DNA of 64,000 bases from Atriophallophorus winterbourni (GCA_013407085.1 JACCGJ010010537.1:1-64000); one strand, 5' to 3'; positions 1 through 10,727 are shown, numbered from the stretch's first letter. A program made the numbers and translations. Notes: generated by a model from the sequence alone, not told the origin.

Positions 1-200
1 ACTTCGCTTTGGGATTTAAAGCGAAGCGAAGTTGCGAAGCGAAGCGAATATTGTTGAATATTCGCTTCGCTATCGCCATGGCGAAGGGCAAAATAAAACT
101 TCGCTAAAAATTCGATATACTTCGCTTCGCTTAAAACGAAGTGCAAGTTCAAACTTCGCCGTAAACGAATATTAGCGAAGTCTTCGCTAAAAGCGAAGTC
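1..200. repeat. Left terminal GCGAAG/CTTCGC repeat block of the hAT element
   Basis: Short interleaved direct and inverted copies of GCGAAG and TTCGCT, for example around 20-75 and 110-190. The block at 66-110 (TTCGCTATCGC followed by GCGAAGGGCA) recurs in the same orientation near 4036-4055 at the right end. The ends therefore share direct as well as inverted repeats and can fold on themselves. Confidence 0.8.
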
Positions 201-449
201 TTCATTTTTGTACTTTAATATTTTAACCCTTCTACGGGAATTGTTTTTGATGTTGACACTTGTTGATAGACACCGCCAGACAAGTGAACTCCGATGGTGA
301 CTGAAAGTACCGACGTAAGCCAGTTAGCAACAGACTGCTTGTTTATTTGCTATAAGCTAAAATTTGAGGTGGTAACTAGTGTTACGGTCAGTAGACAAAG
401 GGTTGTTCTTTTTTGTACTTTAATATTTTGTCTGTTATTTATTGTCTGC

Positions 450-457
450 TATAAATA
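450..457 (+). promoter_or_regulatory. Candidate TATA box of the hAT transposase
   Basis: TATAAATA lies 37 bases before the ATG at 494 and only 3 before the ATG at 460. If it is the TATA box, transcription would begin near 480 and the ATG at 494 would be the natural start. No experimental start site is visible. Confidence 0.4.
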
Positions 458-912
458 GGATGAAAATTCAATTGTCTCATCATAGTTTCATCATGAGCCC
501 CCCGAAGACGCACCACAAGTCGGACAAGGACAAAGACTCGGCCTCGGCCAAGAAGTCCAAGAGGAGCCCGACCCTCAACGTCAAGCTGCCGTCCAAAGAC
601 CCGTGGACCCCCAAGTCCTCAAGAAAAAGGTCTCCGCCGCCGTCAGATGATGATGATGATGACGACTTTCATCACACCACCTACCGGCACAAGCCTACCA
701 GATCACCGATCTGGAACTTCTTCAAGAAGGAGGCTGTGAAGAAAGGTGCGAAGGAACGAGAAGTTCGAGCTCTTTGCCAAGTCGAGGATTGTGGCCAGTC
801 CATTGCCCGGCCTCAGGGAACCCCCCAAGGAATGGTCTGCCACATCATGTCGAAGCATCCGGACGTTTCTAAACAGTTTCTGAACCAGAAGGCCAAGTTG
901 GAGACTGAAAAG

Positions 913-1103
913 GTGAGTTAGACTCAGTTTGACGCAACCTTCGCTAAACTTCGTTTAAACTTCGCTATACTTCGCAATATCTTGCCATATACTTTGTTAT
1001 AGATCGCTTAGTACTTCCAAATACTGTGCATGAACATCGTTATACTTTGCAATAGTTTGTTGGAAATGAAGCTCAACTGTTTTTTCTTTATTTTCTTTCC
1101 CAG
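913..1103 (+). repeat. Intron 1 of the hAT gene, TTCGCTATAC-like repeats
   Basis: Intron GTGAGT...CCCAG whose first half is degenerate copies of CTTCGCTATA and CTTCGTTTAAA in one orientation, fading rightward. The motif is the one found at the transposon ends. Confidence 0.75.
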
Positions 1104-1348
1104 AAGAAGCAGCAGCAGTCCCAGTCCAGCTCTTGGCGAGTCAAGTTCGGGGAGTCATCCAAAACCTCTTCAAGACGGCTATCAGTGACCCCGATCACCC
1201 AGTACTACAAGTCCGGCGGCAGCGCCAGCGCTCCCAAGAAGTACAACCCGAACAGTCCTCTCCAGCTGAGGACCAACCTGGAGATCATGGCTTACCTTGC
1301 CGGTGCCAACCTTTCGTTCAGCCATGTGGAGAATCGCCACTTTATAAG

Positions 1349-1525
1349 GTATTTGAAATGACAAATTTACAATTACAAGTTGTTCCTTCTTACTTGAAAG
1401 ATAATTTTGATTTTAATTTGCTATACTTCGCTTAATCTTCGCTATTCTTTGTTATATATTGCTATTTTTCGATTAAAAATCACTATAATTTGGATATATC
1501 GCTAATACCTTCGCTATTATTCCAG
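1349..1525 (+). repeat. Intron 2 of the hAT gene, TTCGCTATAC-like repeats
   Basis: Intron starting GTATTT and ending TTCCAG, with repeated TTGCTATACTTCGC, TTCGCTATTC and TTCGCTATTA units from about 1420 onward. Confidence 0.75.
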
Positions 1526-2100
1526 GTATTCTCAGTCGCTGGACCCGAAAATCAACATCCCCAGGCAGATCATGTTCTCCAGGCACATCTGTACCCTCCT
1601 CTTCAAGAATGTAGAGGGAGCCATGGAGAAGAAGCTCGCCAAGGACCTGGCCAACCTCATGGGAGTTGGATTCACCAGTGACATGTGGACCAGCCGCTCC
1701 AATTAGGGGTACCTGAGCTTGACTATCCACTACATTGATCCAGACTGGGTCATGCAGAGATTCACCATGGACTGCAGGATGGTGGTGGGTAGGCACGACT
1801 CGGAGGTGGTGGGCCGCTACCTCAACTCCATTATTGGTGCCATCAAGAACCTCAAAGACAGCACTGCGACCATCATGGTCACGGACGCCGAGGCCAAAAT
1901 GAAGAAGGCTGTGAAGAACGCTGACAAGATCAGCAAGCACCTGCTTTGCGTCGACCACGCAATTAACAACGCCCTAAAGTATGCCATGCAGATCGAGGAG
2001 GTGGGCGACTTCGTCAAGCTGGTTAGGGCTCTGGCCACCGGGGTCAAGCGTTCTTCGGTCAGGAACGATCTCATGAGGAAGAAGGCAGCTGACTTGGAAG

Positions 2101-2271
2101 GTGAGTGAGCGCAATATTCGGTTAACTTCGATACTATTCGCTATAATTCGCTATATAATTTGCTATGTTATTCGTTATACTTCGCTATATTTGCGAAGCT
2201 CCGCCATATTATTAGCGAAGCTTCGTTATTATTTGCTATACCTTCGAAGTTCAGAAGTCATTCCTTTACAG
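2101..2271 (+). repeat. Intron 3 of the hAT gene, TTCGCTATAC-like repeats
   Basis: Intron GTGAGT...TTACAG almost wholly made of units such as ATTCGCTATA and TTCGTTATAC, including GCGAAGC palindromes like those at the element ends. Confidence 0.8.
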
Positions 2272-3060
2272 TTCCCTTCATCAAGATCGTTCAGTACAGC
2301 AAGATCCGCTGGTCTTCAATGTGCATGACCATCACATCCATCGTCCGGAACAAGGCGGTCCTGCTGTCGCTGAAGGATGATGTCTTCAACAACCCTTCAG
2401 ACTTTGCGGCCCTCATTCCAAACAAGCTGCAGTTTCAGGACCTGGAAGACATCCTCTGGCCCCTCGAGCAGAGCAAGGAGGTCAGCAAACGTCTCCAGGC
2501 AGATGAGACGCCCACACTGCAGCATGTCATTCCGGACATGGCCAAGATTGCCATGATGTCCGCCTCCAGCTGTTCGCCGAATTTAAGGCTGCCACCAAGG
2601 CATTCATCAAGAAGTTCCAGGAGGAGATCAAAATCAGAGTTCCCGAGCTGGGCAGGAACGTGGACCTCTACCAGATTGCGCACTACCTGAACCCTACTCA
2701 GAAGGTCGTGTACCTCAGGACCAGGTCTCATGGTCACCTCTTCTACGACTGCGAGCAGAGCATCAAGTTGCTCTTGGCCAACTTGGCCCCAGCCGCCCCA
2801 CCATCCATTCAGATGCCGGAACCCGCTTGCCAAGATCTTGAAGGTTTTCTCCGAGAGCACCATGACCTTGATCTTGATCCGGAATTGGCCTTTGGCAGCG
2901 TCGACCAGTCCCAGTTCCAGTCTCAACCAGCCCCAGTTCCTTCCTATGTCAAGGAGATGAATGAATGGATGGCGTCTCCCCTGGAAAAGGAGGACATCGA
3001 CGTGCTCCAGTACTGGAAGATGAAGGCCAAGAAGCTTCCTCTACTCGCCAAAGTCGCCCA

Positions 3061-3322
3061 GTAAGTTGTTTCAAAGTTAAAGGTCACTTATTTTCCGTTG
3101 GATTATAATTTATTCTCGTTATTCGCCATTCTTCGCTATAACATTCGCTATACTTCGCCATACTTCGATATTATTCGCTATACTTCGATATATTATTTTC
3201 TATTCTTAGATGTAGTATTGCTATACTTTGATATAGTATTGCTATACTTCGAAATAGTAGTTTAACTTTTGTACCCAATGGAACCTAATACAAAATACTA
3301 AACCTGTCTCATTTTCTTTTAG
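3061..3322 (+). repeat. Intron 4 of the hAT gene, TTCGCTATAC-like repeats
   Basis: Intron GTAAGT...TTTTAG with at least eight copies of a 10-11 bp unit (TTCGCTATAC, TTCGCCATAC, TTCGATATTA and relatives) between 3118 and 3265, the clearest periodicity of the four introns. Confidence 0.8.
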
Positions 3323-3790
3323 GATGGTCTACGCCATCCCAGCAACCTCAGCCTCGTCAGAGAGGGTCTTCTCGGAAGCTGGACTCGTGACCAAGCCCAC
3401 CCGAAGCCTTCTGAACAACGAGAGGGTACAGGAGCTCGTCTACATTCATTGCAATTACGAGAGAGTGCTCCCCTACATGAAGAGGATGAAGCTCCGCATC
3501 CAGGAGTTCACCAATGGCGAAGGTACCAGCACTCAGTGTCAGCAGCAGCTCAAAGACCAGGATGACCCTGAGGCCAACCTTGAGGATGTCGAGTTTTTTT
3601 GACACCCAGGAGCTCACGGCGGGGCCTACTCCCCTCTGACTGGAGGCAGCCGGACCAGTTCCGGCACCAGGTCCAGGTCCAGAACCCCGGTCTCAGAGAC
3701 CGAGTCAGAGGAGGAGACTAATTTCCTTTGAGAAAACACGGTTTCTTATATTTACAATTCCAAAGCTCATGAAAAACTCCTCTCTTGTCA

Positions 3791-3796
3791 AATAAA
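3791..3796 (+). promoter_or_regulatory. Poly(A) signal of the hAT transposase gene
   Basis: AATAAA 189 bases after the stop codon, followed by a T-rich stretch. It is the first such signal downstream of the gene. Confidence 0.55.
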
Positions 3797-3832
3797 AGTT
3801 CTTTCATGGTCAAAAAATAATTTATTTCGGAA

Positions 3833-4097
3833 TTCGTTTCATTTCAGCGAAGAAAGGCGAATTTAAACGAATATTAGCGAATTATAGCAAATTAAAGCAA
3901 GGTTTTTTGTCGAAAACGAAGTTTTTGGGTTACATCGAAGTTGAGCGAAGATTATTCGCTAATATTCGTTATGGCGAAGTGCGAAGCTTCGCTTCGCCAT
4001 TGCGAAGTGCACTTTGGATATTCGCTTTGATACTATTCGCTATCGCGAAGGGCAGTTAGAGCACTTCGAAAATTCGCTTCGCACTTCGCTTCGCTCC
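3833..4097. repeat. Right terminal GCGAAG/CTTCGC repeat block of the hAT element
   Basis: Mirrors the left block: GCGAA and TTCGC units in both orientations, ending at CTTCGCTTCGCTCC. The following AAAAAAGTGACATT no longer carries the motif, which sets the proposed right border. Confidence 0.75.
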
Positions 4098-4432
4098 AAA
4101 AAAGTGACATTCGTTATTGTCTGTGTGGAACCTCTGATGGTCGTAGGACTAGGAGAATGTAATTGGGGGAGCACCGCGCTATAATTGATGCACTACCAGA
4201 AGGTAATTTTCTTTTTTCTCCGTTTGCAATCTCTGATGATCGCGGTGCCAGGCGATGTACCGGATGGTAGATGGACAGCAACGCGCAATAATCGATGCTG
4301 GAAAAAAGAAAAGGCAGTTTCTCCTCACCAGCACGGTGAGAGCTCAGATGATGGAGAATCAAGAATAAGAAGAAGCTCTAAAATTGCTACAATTAATAGC
4401 GAGCAAAATGGAGGACAACCTAGGCATGGTGA
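4098..4432. other. No gene seen; probable LINE 3' UTR and flank
   Basis: No open frame with family resemblance. The stretch lies directly downstream, on the minus strand, of the CR1-like coding fragment and so probably includes its 3' untranslated region. It holds a loose internal duplication (CTCTGATGGTCG near 4132 and CTCTGATGATCG near 4230). Confidence 0.4.
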
Positions 4433-5190
4433 TCATGGGATGTAATCAGAGAATAACTTACCCCAGTCATCGTCTAAACCCTGCTTGAAAGTTGAGATAG
4501 AACTACAGGAGATAAGTTCTTCAGGGAGCTTGTTCCAGAAGTTGATCACCCTGAAGCTGGAAAAGTTTTTCCTAGAATTTAGTCGACATCGTTCCTTAGC
4601 CAGCTTGAGAGCGTGTCCGCGAGTGCCCAGCTTAGGGCTCAAGGTAAAGATGTCATCTGGATTAACGCAGCCTAAAGCCTTAGAGGTTTCAATCAAATCA
4701 CCTCTCAAACGAGGACGCTTAAAAGAGAAAAGACACAGAGCCCATAGGCGATCAGCATAACTTTTCCCACGCTGACCCTCAATCATGCGTGTTGCTAGTC
4801 GCTGGACGCTTCCAAGTCGAATAATATCCTTCTAGTAGTGAGGACACCACGACTGGACACAATAATCCAAATCCGGCAGGACTAAAATCTTGTAAAGTGG
4901 CAGGAACACGTCGGGACTTCTGCTGAAAAGCACCGACTTCAGCCGAAAGAGCACATTGCGTGCACGTTGCGCTGCAACAGCGCATTGGTCCTCCCATTTG
5001 AAGTCAGCTGAAACTAGAACACCCAAGTCCTTAAACAGCTGTGTGGCGTCAACGCTAATAGAATTACCTGACGCCTGGACTGTGATCTTGTCGACCAGAG
5101 CAGACAATAGTTGGCACTTATTGAGGTTCAGTGGGAGGTCCCACCGTATGGACCAGTCAATGACCCGCTCGATGTCGTGGATCAGAGTAT
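4433..5190 (-). pseudogene. CR1-like LINE, C-terminal third of reverse transcriptase
   Basis: Minus-strand reading has the order typical of CR1/Jockey-group LINE polyproteins after the catalytic box: IDWSIRWDLPLNLNKCQ, DLGVLVSADFKWEDQ, LYKILVLPDLDYCVQSWCP, then, after stop codons near 4830, RMIEGQRGKSYADRLWAL, RLRGDLIETSKAL and FWNKLPEELI. The catalytic FADD part and everything upstream are missing, because sequence of a different LINE begins at about 5186. It copied element RNA into DNA at the insertion site. The fragment is 5'-truncated and interrupted. Confidence 0.8.
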
Positions 5191-5489
5191 CTGAACAGTC
5201 CGATTCCGGAGGACAAATCTCTCCCGCAGCGCTTGCAACCATAATCAGAACTCTGTTGTATTGCATCAGTTGCACGCCGGCGGCGTGATCCGCGTTCAGC
5301 AGCCAAGAGCTTTATTTGTTCCTCCCAGCTTGCAGGCGACGCTTTACACAATGCCTCCAAAGTGAGCGGTCAAGATCAAGTTCTTCCTAGATCGCAGGGT
5401 CAATGTCGAGAGCTTTCATATCTCTTTTGCAAACATGTTTGTACCGCAAGTGCTGTCTGCCCAATAGTCGACTTCCTAATTGCAACTCA

Positions 5490-7270
5490 CCTTAGAGTAG
5501 ATCTTTCGAAATACGACCATTTTCCATTCTATAGACATGACCAAGCCACTGCAGGCGGCGCTGACTTAATAGGGTGAACATGCTGTGTAGACCAGCTTTT
5601 GAAAGCACTTCAGCATTAGCCACTCTCTCCATCAACGATATGTTCAAGATACCACGGATGCTTCGTAGATGGCAAGCATTCAGCCTCCGTTCGTGTCTTG
5701 CGTGGGTGGTCCAGGTTTCACTGCCGTATAGCAAGGCATTTAGTACGCACACGCTGTATACCATCATCTTTGTCTTTACAGTCAGCTTGCGGTTACCCCA
5801 AACACGAAAGTTCAATCGGGACAAAAAGACAGCTTATCAACCTCCGTGTCTAGCGAGAGATTATCCGCAATGGTTGAACCAACATATGTGAAATGATGTA
5901 CTGGTTCAAGCTGACAGTTTCAAACAGTGATGATTGGTGGCGATACAGTCCCTTGAACAAGGACTTTGGTCTTGCTCATGCTGATTGTTAGACCAAAGTC
6001 TTTGCATGCCGACGAAAAACAGTCCATTAGCGATTGTAGGTTCTCTTGGGAGTGAGCAATAAAGGCTGAATCGTCGGCAAATAACAGGTCACAGATTATC
6101 ATATCCTGTACTTTGGTTTGTGCTCTCAACCAATTCAGGTTGAAAAGCTTACCATCACATCGTGTGCGTATGTAAATGCCTTGTGTTCTCGTCCTAAAAG
6201 CGTGCTTCAGAAGCAGAGCAAAGAAAATGCTGAACAGCTTTGGAGCAAGAATACACCCTTGTTTGACGCCTCGGCGAATTTCAAATGCTTCTGAACTGCA
6301 ACCGTTAAAATGGACTGAGCCTTTCATGCCTGAGTGGAACGAAATAATGAGTCTGAGCAGCCTTGGGAGCAGCCTATCAGATCAAGCATTTTGAAAACAC
6401 CCTCCCTGCTGACGTAGTAGAATGGCTTAGTTAAATCAATAAAAAACGCTGTTCCCGACACTTTTCTTGAAGTTGTCTTAGGGAGAAGATCATGTCAACG
6501 GTTGATCTTCCCTTGCGCAAGCCAAATTGAGATTCGGAGTAAATTCTATCAGCTAAAACTTGCCGCCGGATCTGTAAGACTCTAGCAAACAATTTGCCTA
6601 AAAAATTCAGAAGGGAGATTCCTCTGTAATTGTTGCAGTCGCCTATGTCACACTTATTCTTAAATAGCGTGATGATCTTTGTGTCTCGCATCTTTTGTGG
6701 GACACCACCCTCCTGCCAGCACTGAGGAAGCAAATGGTGAAGATGTTGTAATAATGCTGCTCTACCGCATTTGATGAGCTCAGGTGGAATTCCGTCGTCA
6801 TCAGGAGCCTTGCCATTCTCTAAGCGGTCGATTGCCTTATTGAGCTCATCAAGAGTAGGGGAGTATCTAGATATTCAATGGTCGGCAACCACTCGACATT
6901 TTCAAGTGCATGCGGTAGAACCGTACTGTCCCTAGAGTAGAGAGATGAGAAGTGTTCTACCCATCTTTCCATCTTTTGAGTTTTGTCGACAATCGGCTTA
7001 CCAGATAAAGACTTAATGGGAGCCGTTTTAATTTTGTTTGGGCCAACGGCTTTCTCGATCCCATCATACATACCGTGAAAATTTCCAGTATCCGCAGCTT
7101 TTTGGATATTGAGGCTAACTTCAGTCCAATAGTCGTTTGCACATCGCCTTGCAGTTTGTTGGACCTTATTTCTAGCTGCTCTCAGAAGACTTAAGTCGCC
7201 AGTTCGAGCTTTCTTCGGAACTAACGTGGAAAGTGCGACTCGGCATATGCAGCTTTTTATCAATTCCCAG
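5490..7270 (-). pseudogene. RTE-like LINE reverse transcriptase and C-terminal region
   Basis: Linker with KMERWVEHFSSLYSRD (about 6940), then RT motifs: NNYRGISLLNFLGKLFARV (about 6600), SQFGLRKGRSTVDMIFSLR, FIDLTKPFYYVS (a decayed FxDLxKAFD), GVKQGCILAPKLFS and the catalytic LLFADDSAFIAHS near 6080. Downstream come YGSETWTTHARHERRLNACH and RRLQWLGHVYRMENGR (about 5530-5760). At least four frame changes separate these blocks. Role: target-primed reverse transcription of element RNA. Confidence 0.8.
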
Positions 7271-7370
7271 TTTTATGAAGCAGATTCGAGTGGGGTAGTC
7301 TTGTTGAACTCGGCTGTAAAGGCTTTTGCAAATCGCGCAGCCAGATTAGGTTCGAACATGCGGGTTACGT

Positions 7371-8034
7371 CTATCCTAGCCTTCCCAGACAATTTGTGGC
7401 GGTGAAATCTCGTGAGCGAGGATGTTTCCAAAAGAATTTATGCTGTGGTTTTGTTTGAAAGACAGTGTTATTGACACAAAGATTGAACTGTGTGCACAGT
7501 TCTAAAAGGCGTTGTCCATTTTCATTGGTTTTACCTACATCGAACCTTCCGAGACAGTTTTGCCAAGACTCGTAATCTGCACCAACTCTGGCATTGAAAT
7601 CACCCAATACCACTACACAGTTTTTCTGTGGCACGTTTTTCAGGACGGCTGTGAGGTTATGGTAAAAAGCGTCTTTTTCAGCAGGCGTCGCAGAGAGCGT
7701 CCGTGCACAAACGTTGACCAACCTAATGGTAATTACTTTGAATGCACTTCAGATTTAAAGTCCAAATCCGTTCGCTCCCACTGCTGCTCGGTTCTGTTGT
7801 GTTTAATATGTCGTTTCGCACGGCAAACCCAACTCCATGCAGTCGAGGCTCATCGGAACCTCTTCCTTTACAAAAGAATGTATAATCTCTTTCTGTTAGT
7901 TTACTAGTATCTGGTAATCGCGTCTCTTGTAGGGCAGCAACGTCGACATTCAGCCTCTTTAGCTCATTGTTAATTACGGCGGACTTTCTTACGCCTCTGA
8001 TATTCAAGAAGTCGTCATGAAATCCTGGAAGCAT
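7371..8034 (-). pseudogene. RTE-like LINE endonuclease domain with internal deletion
   Basis: Exonuclease-endonuclease-phosphatase fold that nicks target DNA. The metal-binding glutamate motif VAALQETRLPD and the motif LGDFNARVGADYE are visible in two frames (7723-8034 and 7371-7721). After FFWKHPRSR (about 7410) the expected C-terminal part, with the SDH catalytic histidine, is absent and the reading resumes in the linker, so the domain lost its last segment. This would abolish nicking. Confidence 0.78.
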
Positions 8035-8039
8035 GGACC

Positions 8040-8870
8040 GGACGTTTCAGGTTCCAAGTTTCAGAACTGACATTTGTTGTTTGATATTTCGATCCGCTAG
8101 TGCGGAAAATACAGTCTGCTTGTCGGTTGATTCCTAATTCCATGCACGCAATGAGGATAGCAGGCCGTGGCGAGACGGCACCTTATTGACTGGGGGCTGC
8201 CCAGCTTGAGGCGGGCGGTAGCCGTCCAATGAGACCTGAAAGTCTCTCCTGCCGTCTAAAGCAGCCCCAGGCGTTTAGCTCTACGCCAGTGAAGCCATGG
8301 CTTTTAACCGGTATCTGTTGCTTCCCGTGTTGTTTTCCGTAGAAGCCGAATGGAGTGTCCTCTCCATTGGTGCGTTGTGATGTACGCCCGGGCAGTTCAA
8401 TATGGAGAACTAGCTGTTGCCCATGCAGCAAGTGCTCCCTCTCCACGGCACCAATGGAACCAAAGGAACAGCTAGGCTTATACATTTGGACGACAATGCC
8501 GTCGCAGGAGCTGGCAGGACGAAGTTGAATGAACTTCGGACTGCCTAACGGGACTCCGGCTCCGGATGTTTCCTCGAGGTTCACTCCTGAAGTCTTTTTC
8601 ATGATTGGATGTAGCCACAAGGCAGTGGAGGTTTGAGAATAAGGTTTTCCTTCCCCTAGGTGGACCGCCTTCATGGACTTACGAGCTCCACCTGCCCGAA
8701 GCATGCTGGTATTTAGGCGCCAGTCAGCCGCCTTCGCCCTTTCTCCTTTCAGTAGAAGCAATTCCGCCGGGTCACACTGGACCACGCGTGCAGGCCAGGA
8801 GCTGCACTTGGTTGTTAAAGGCTATATGAGACGCGTGCCATTAGAGCATTTTTGGAATTAGGAGCTTATC
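8040..8870 (-). other. 5' leader of the RTE-like element
   Basis: The open frame 8183-8785 on the minus strand has no family resemblance and is treated as leader rather than protein. The 17-base motif CTCCACTGCCTTGTGG plus TA (near 8606-8625) also occurs at 58473-58492 just before the endonuclease ORF of the other RTE-like copy in this window, which argues for a shared, conserved leader. Confidence 0.5.
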
Positions 8871-10390
8871 CACAAAACCGCCCCGGCCGTGAAAACCTTG
8901 GAACATACTTCTGTATAAGAGTTGTTATTACATGAAGCATTGAAAAATACAAAAATTATCACGAACAGCAAAAGGCCCAGTTACTACTGTGTAAGTATTA
9001 TCATGTTGATTCGGTTTATTATGTAGCTTATCCTACCTGAATTTCCCGATACCCTAGCGTTCATTAATTGAGATAATGCTTTCTGTTTTCACTGGATGTC
9101 ATGCTTCTTATGAGCACATGATGTCAAATAAGCAATATTCTTTTCAAACTTATGAGCTTTACTCAGTTTGGGGCGTCTAGAAGGTCTAGTAGTAGATTTA
9201 TTTAGTAACACAGCTAGTTTATTATGAAAGATTTCGGAGATTACATTAAAATTGCCAAAAGGAAAAATTCAGTCCAATCTTTGTTTTTAATGAGGTTTTC
9301 GAAGAATTTCTAATTTTTGTGACTAATTATACTTGGCTTTATAACACTAGTCATTATGCTATTGCAACTCAATTCGAAAAATATAATAATATAGTCTCCA
9401 TTACAAAATGACGGAGATACGTTCAGGTAAGAAGGTGTGATATTCAAAGTAAACACAAGGTCAAGGATATTTTCATTGCGCGTTGGTTTATCAACAAACT
9501 GTGTAAAACCTAATAGTTTGGTGGTATTGGAAAAAGAATTAAGTTTTATATGGCAAAAAAGAATATTCTACAGAAACTATATAATGGGTAAAAGAATTGG
9601 GTTAACCAAATTGTGGTGTTTCAGGCTGCGCAAAATTAGAATATATATATATACAAGCGCGCCTTGTTTAAAATTCTTTCACTAATTCAAGCGCATGCGG
9701 AACCTAATTCTACATAAATGTTGAGAGCCAACGGTACGTTGGGTGTGTGTGTGATGGAGATGCGTGCAAATTAGCTCTTTATACAATATATTTATTAAAA
9801 TAATGTATATTCTATGACAAATTAAGTCATGAAATGCATAATAAGTTGTTATTGTGAAGAAAATGAATTACGTAAAACAGTGAATTTACAAATGTTAAGG
9901 TCAAGTATAATTACTTGTTTTTAGAGTTAGCAACCGACAAAGAATAGTTGGGTAACAATTGCACACATAGAAGCTTGTAAAGAACATTAAGAAATTAATA
10001 GCTCAGTGAAAAATAAAGCGTTATCTTTTTCAAAATAACGAAAAAAAAGTGAAATATTGCTATAATCATGAATACAACCCACTGTTCGCTAAACATATCA
10101 CACTCTAGACAAACATAAATCGAAACACTGTTTATTCGGTTAAAATGCCAATTTCAATGAGCATCATAAACAACATCACAACAATCGCTTCAACTAAATT
10201 ACATCTGTATAGTTTGTAGTTGTCGGACAACGTTACCGTTGATTTCAATCACAATACAATTGTTTTCATCACGATTCCTCAATAATAAGCTTCGTCGTTC
10301 ACAGTGATTCGTTGATTGAACACCGTTCTTAAATCAATTCTTTTCACTTTGTGAGTAGTCACATCCCAAAATGTTTTTTTCACTTAATAA
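8871..10390. other. AT-rich stretch without a supported gene
   Basis: Open frames are short and compositionally random. Two repeat scraps are visible: 9609-9655 resembles 11090-11135 (TTGTGGTG, then TTCAGGCT) and 9728-9780 resembles the end of the hammerhead repeat at 28100-28141 (GTGTGATGGAGATGC). Nothing else could be named. Confidence 0.5.
9728..9780 (+). repeat. Remnant of the hammerhead-repeat family, ribozyme core lost
   Basis: Matches the 3' flank of the ribozyme at 28100-28145: GTGTGTGTGATGGAGATGC, then GCAAATTAGCTCTTT versus GCAAATGAGCTTTTT. Only the post-cleavage side is present. Confidence 0.5.
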
Positions 10391-10630
10391 AGTCAAATTA
10401 GAGGGTGGACAACATCCAAAACTACTGTTAGCCTTCACACAGGTTGTCCGTCAGGTTATTTTGATTGGTTGAATTCTTATTCGTTGCATCAGCCAAAACT
10501 ACTGTCAGCCTTCATACAGATTATTTTGATTGGTTGAATTCTTATTGGTTGCATCAGCCACAACGCCTCTCAGCCTTCATACAGATTATTTTGATTGGTT
10601 GAATTCTGATTGGTCAAATTAGAGGGAGTA
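10391..10630 (+). repeat. Tandem repeat, 65-bp period, rich in ATTGG (inverted CCAAT)
   Basis: Three consecutive units (about 10408-10489, 10490-10554, 10555-10614), each with CAGCCTTCA-like, ATTTTGATTGGTTGAATTC and TTATTGGTTGCATC segments. The array is flanked by direct copies of GTCAAATTAGAGGG (about 10391 and 10612). Every unit carries one or two ATTGG pentamers, the complement of CCAAT. Confidence 0.75.
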
Positions 10631-10697
10631 GAAATAATGTCAGCCACATCCGTCTATCGATTTTCTCTTAATCTGTAGTAGACCAGATTACTTTGTT

Positions 10698-10727
10698 TGT
10701 AGTGGACTGACCACTACAATAATGTCC
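10698..10727 (-). repeat. Left 30 bp of a split 185-bp LTR (family LTR1)
   Basis: Identical in layout to the first 30 bases of the LTR copies at 15922 and 18046 (TGTAGTGG, ACTGA, CCACTACA, then ATAATGTCC). The rest of this LTR lies at 14846-15003 on the far side of a nested retrotransposon. Confidence 0.85.

Larger units (their letters stand above)
460..3602 (+). pseudogene. hAT transposase with BED finger, five exons, broken
   Basis: Exons by splice sites and frame: 460 or 494-912, 1104-1348, 1526-2100, 2272-3060, 3323-3602, with GT/AG introns. Exon 1 has a basic, Ser/Pro-rich leader with an Asp run, then a BED zinc finger (about 700-870; SPIWNFFKK, a Cys pair, His-X5-His). Exons 3-4 carry the catalytic RNase H-like core, including MVTDAEAKMKKAV and LLCVDHAINNAL. 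Exons 4-5 carry the dimerisation region (LPLLAKVAQ joined to MVYAIPATSASSERVFSEAG). Two breaks: an in-frame TAG at 1704-1706 within a stretch normally encoding Ser-Asn-x-Gly-Tyr-Leu, and a frameshift near 2560. The stop at 3600-3602 is followed by AATAAA at 3791. The protein would have bound element ends and excised it. The start codon choice is uncertain. Confidence 0.82.
1..4097 (+). mobile_element. hAT-family DNA transposon, probably cut by the window edge
   Basis: A cut-and-paste DNA transposon. Its inside encodes a BED zinc finger at the start and the hAT C-terminal dimerisation signature (ATSASSERVFS) at the end, the two hallmarks of hAT transposases. Both flanks (1-200 and 3833-4097) are dense in GCGAAG and its complement CTTCGC, in either orientation. 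The left end coincides with position 1, so the true terminus and the 8-bp target duplication expected of hAT elements cannot be checked. Exons are clearly more GC-rich than the surroundings. The transposase is broken (see its entry), so this copy is not autonomous. Assignment to hAT is secure; the subfamily is not. Confidence 0.85.
5186..8870 (-). mobile_element. RTE-like non-LTR retrotransposon, nearly full length, decayed
   Basis: Reading on the minus strand gives a non-coding 5' leader (8040-8870), an apurinic-type endonuclease (7371-8034), a linker, a reverse transcriptase with LFADDSAF (about 5920-6730) and a C-terminal region with RRLQWLGHVYRM and a Cys-X2-Cys motif (about 5190-5800). 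This is the layout of the RTE-like family whose ORFs are often annotated as craniofacial development protein 2-like. Multiple stops and frameshifts make it inactive. The 3' end is fused to CR1-like sequence without a visible tail. Confidence 0.82.

Noticed and set aside
1..4097. GCGAAG/TTCGCT repeats as a CRISPR-like array or satellite
   Set aside because: Units are short, irregular and in both orientations without uniform spacers; they bracket and interrupt a eukaryotic spliced transposase gene.
8183..8785. 200-codon minus-strand open frame as a gene
   Set aside because: No family features; it lies in the leader position of the RTE-like element and contains the non-coding motif shared with the other copy.
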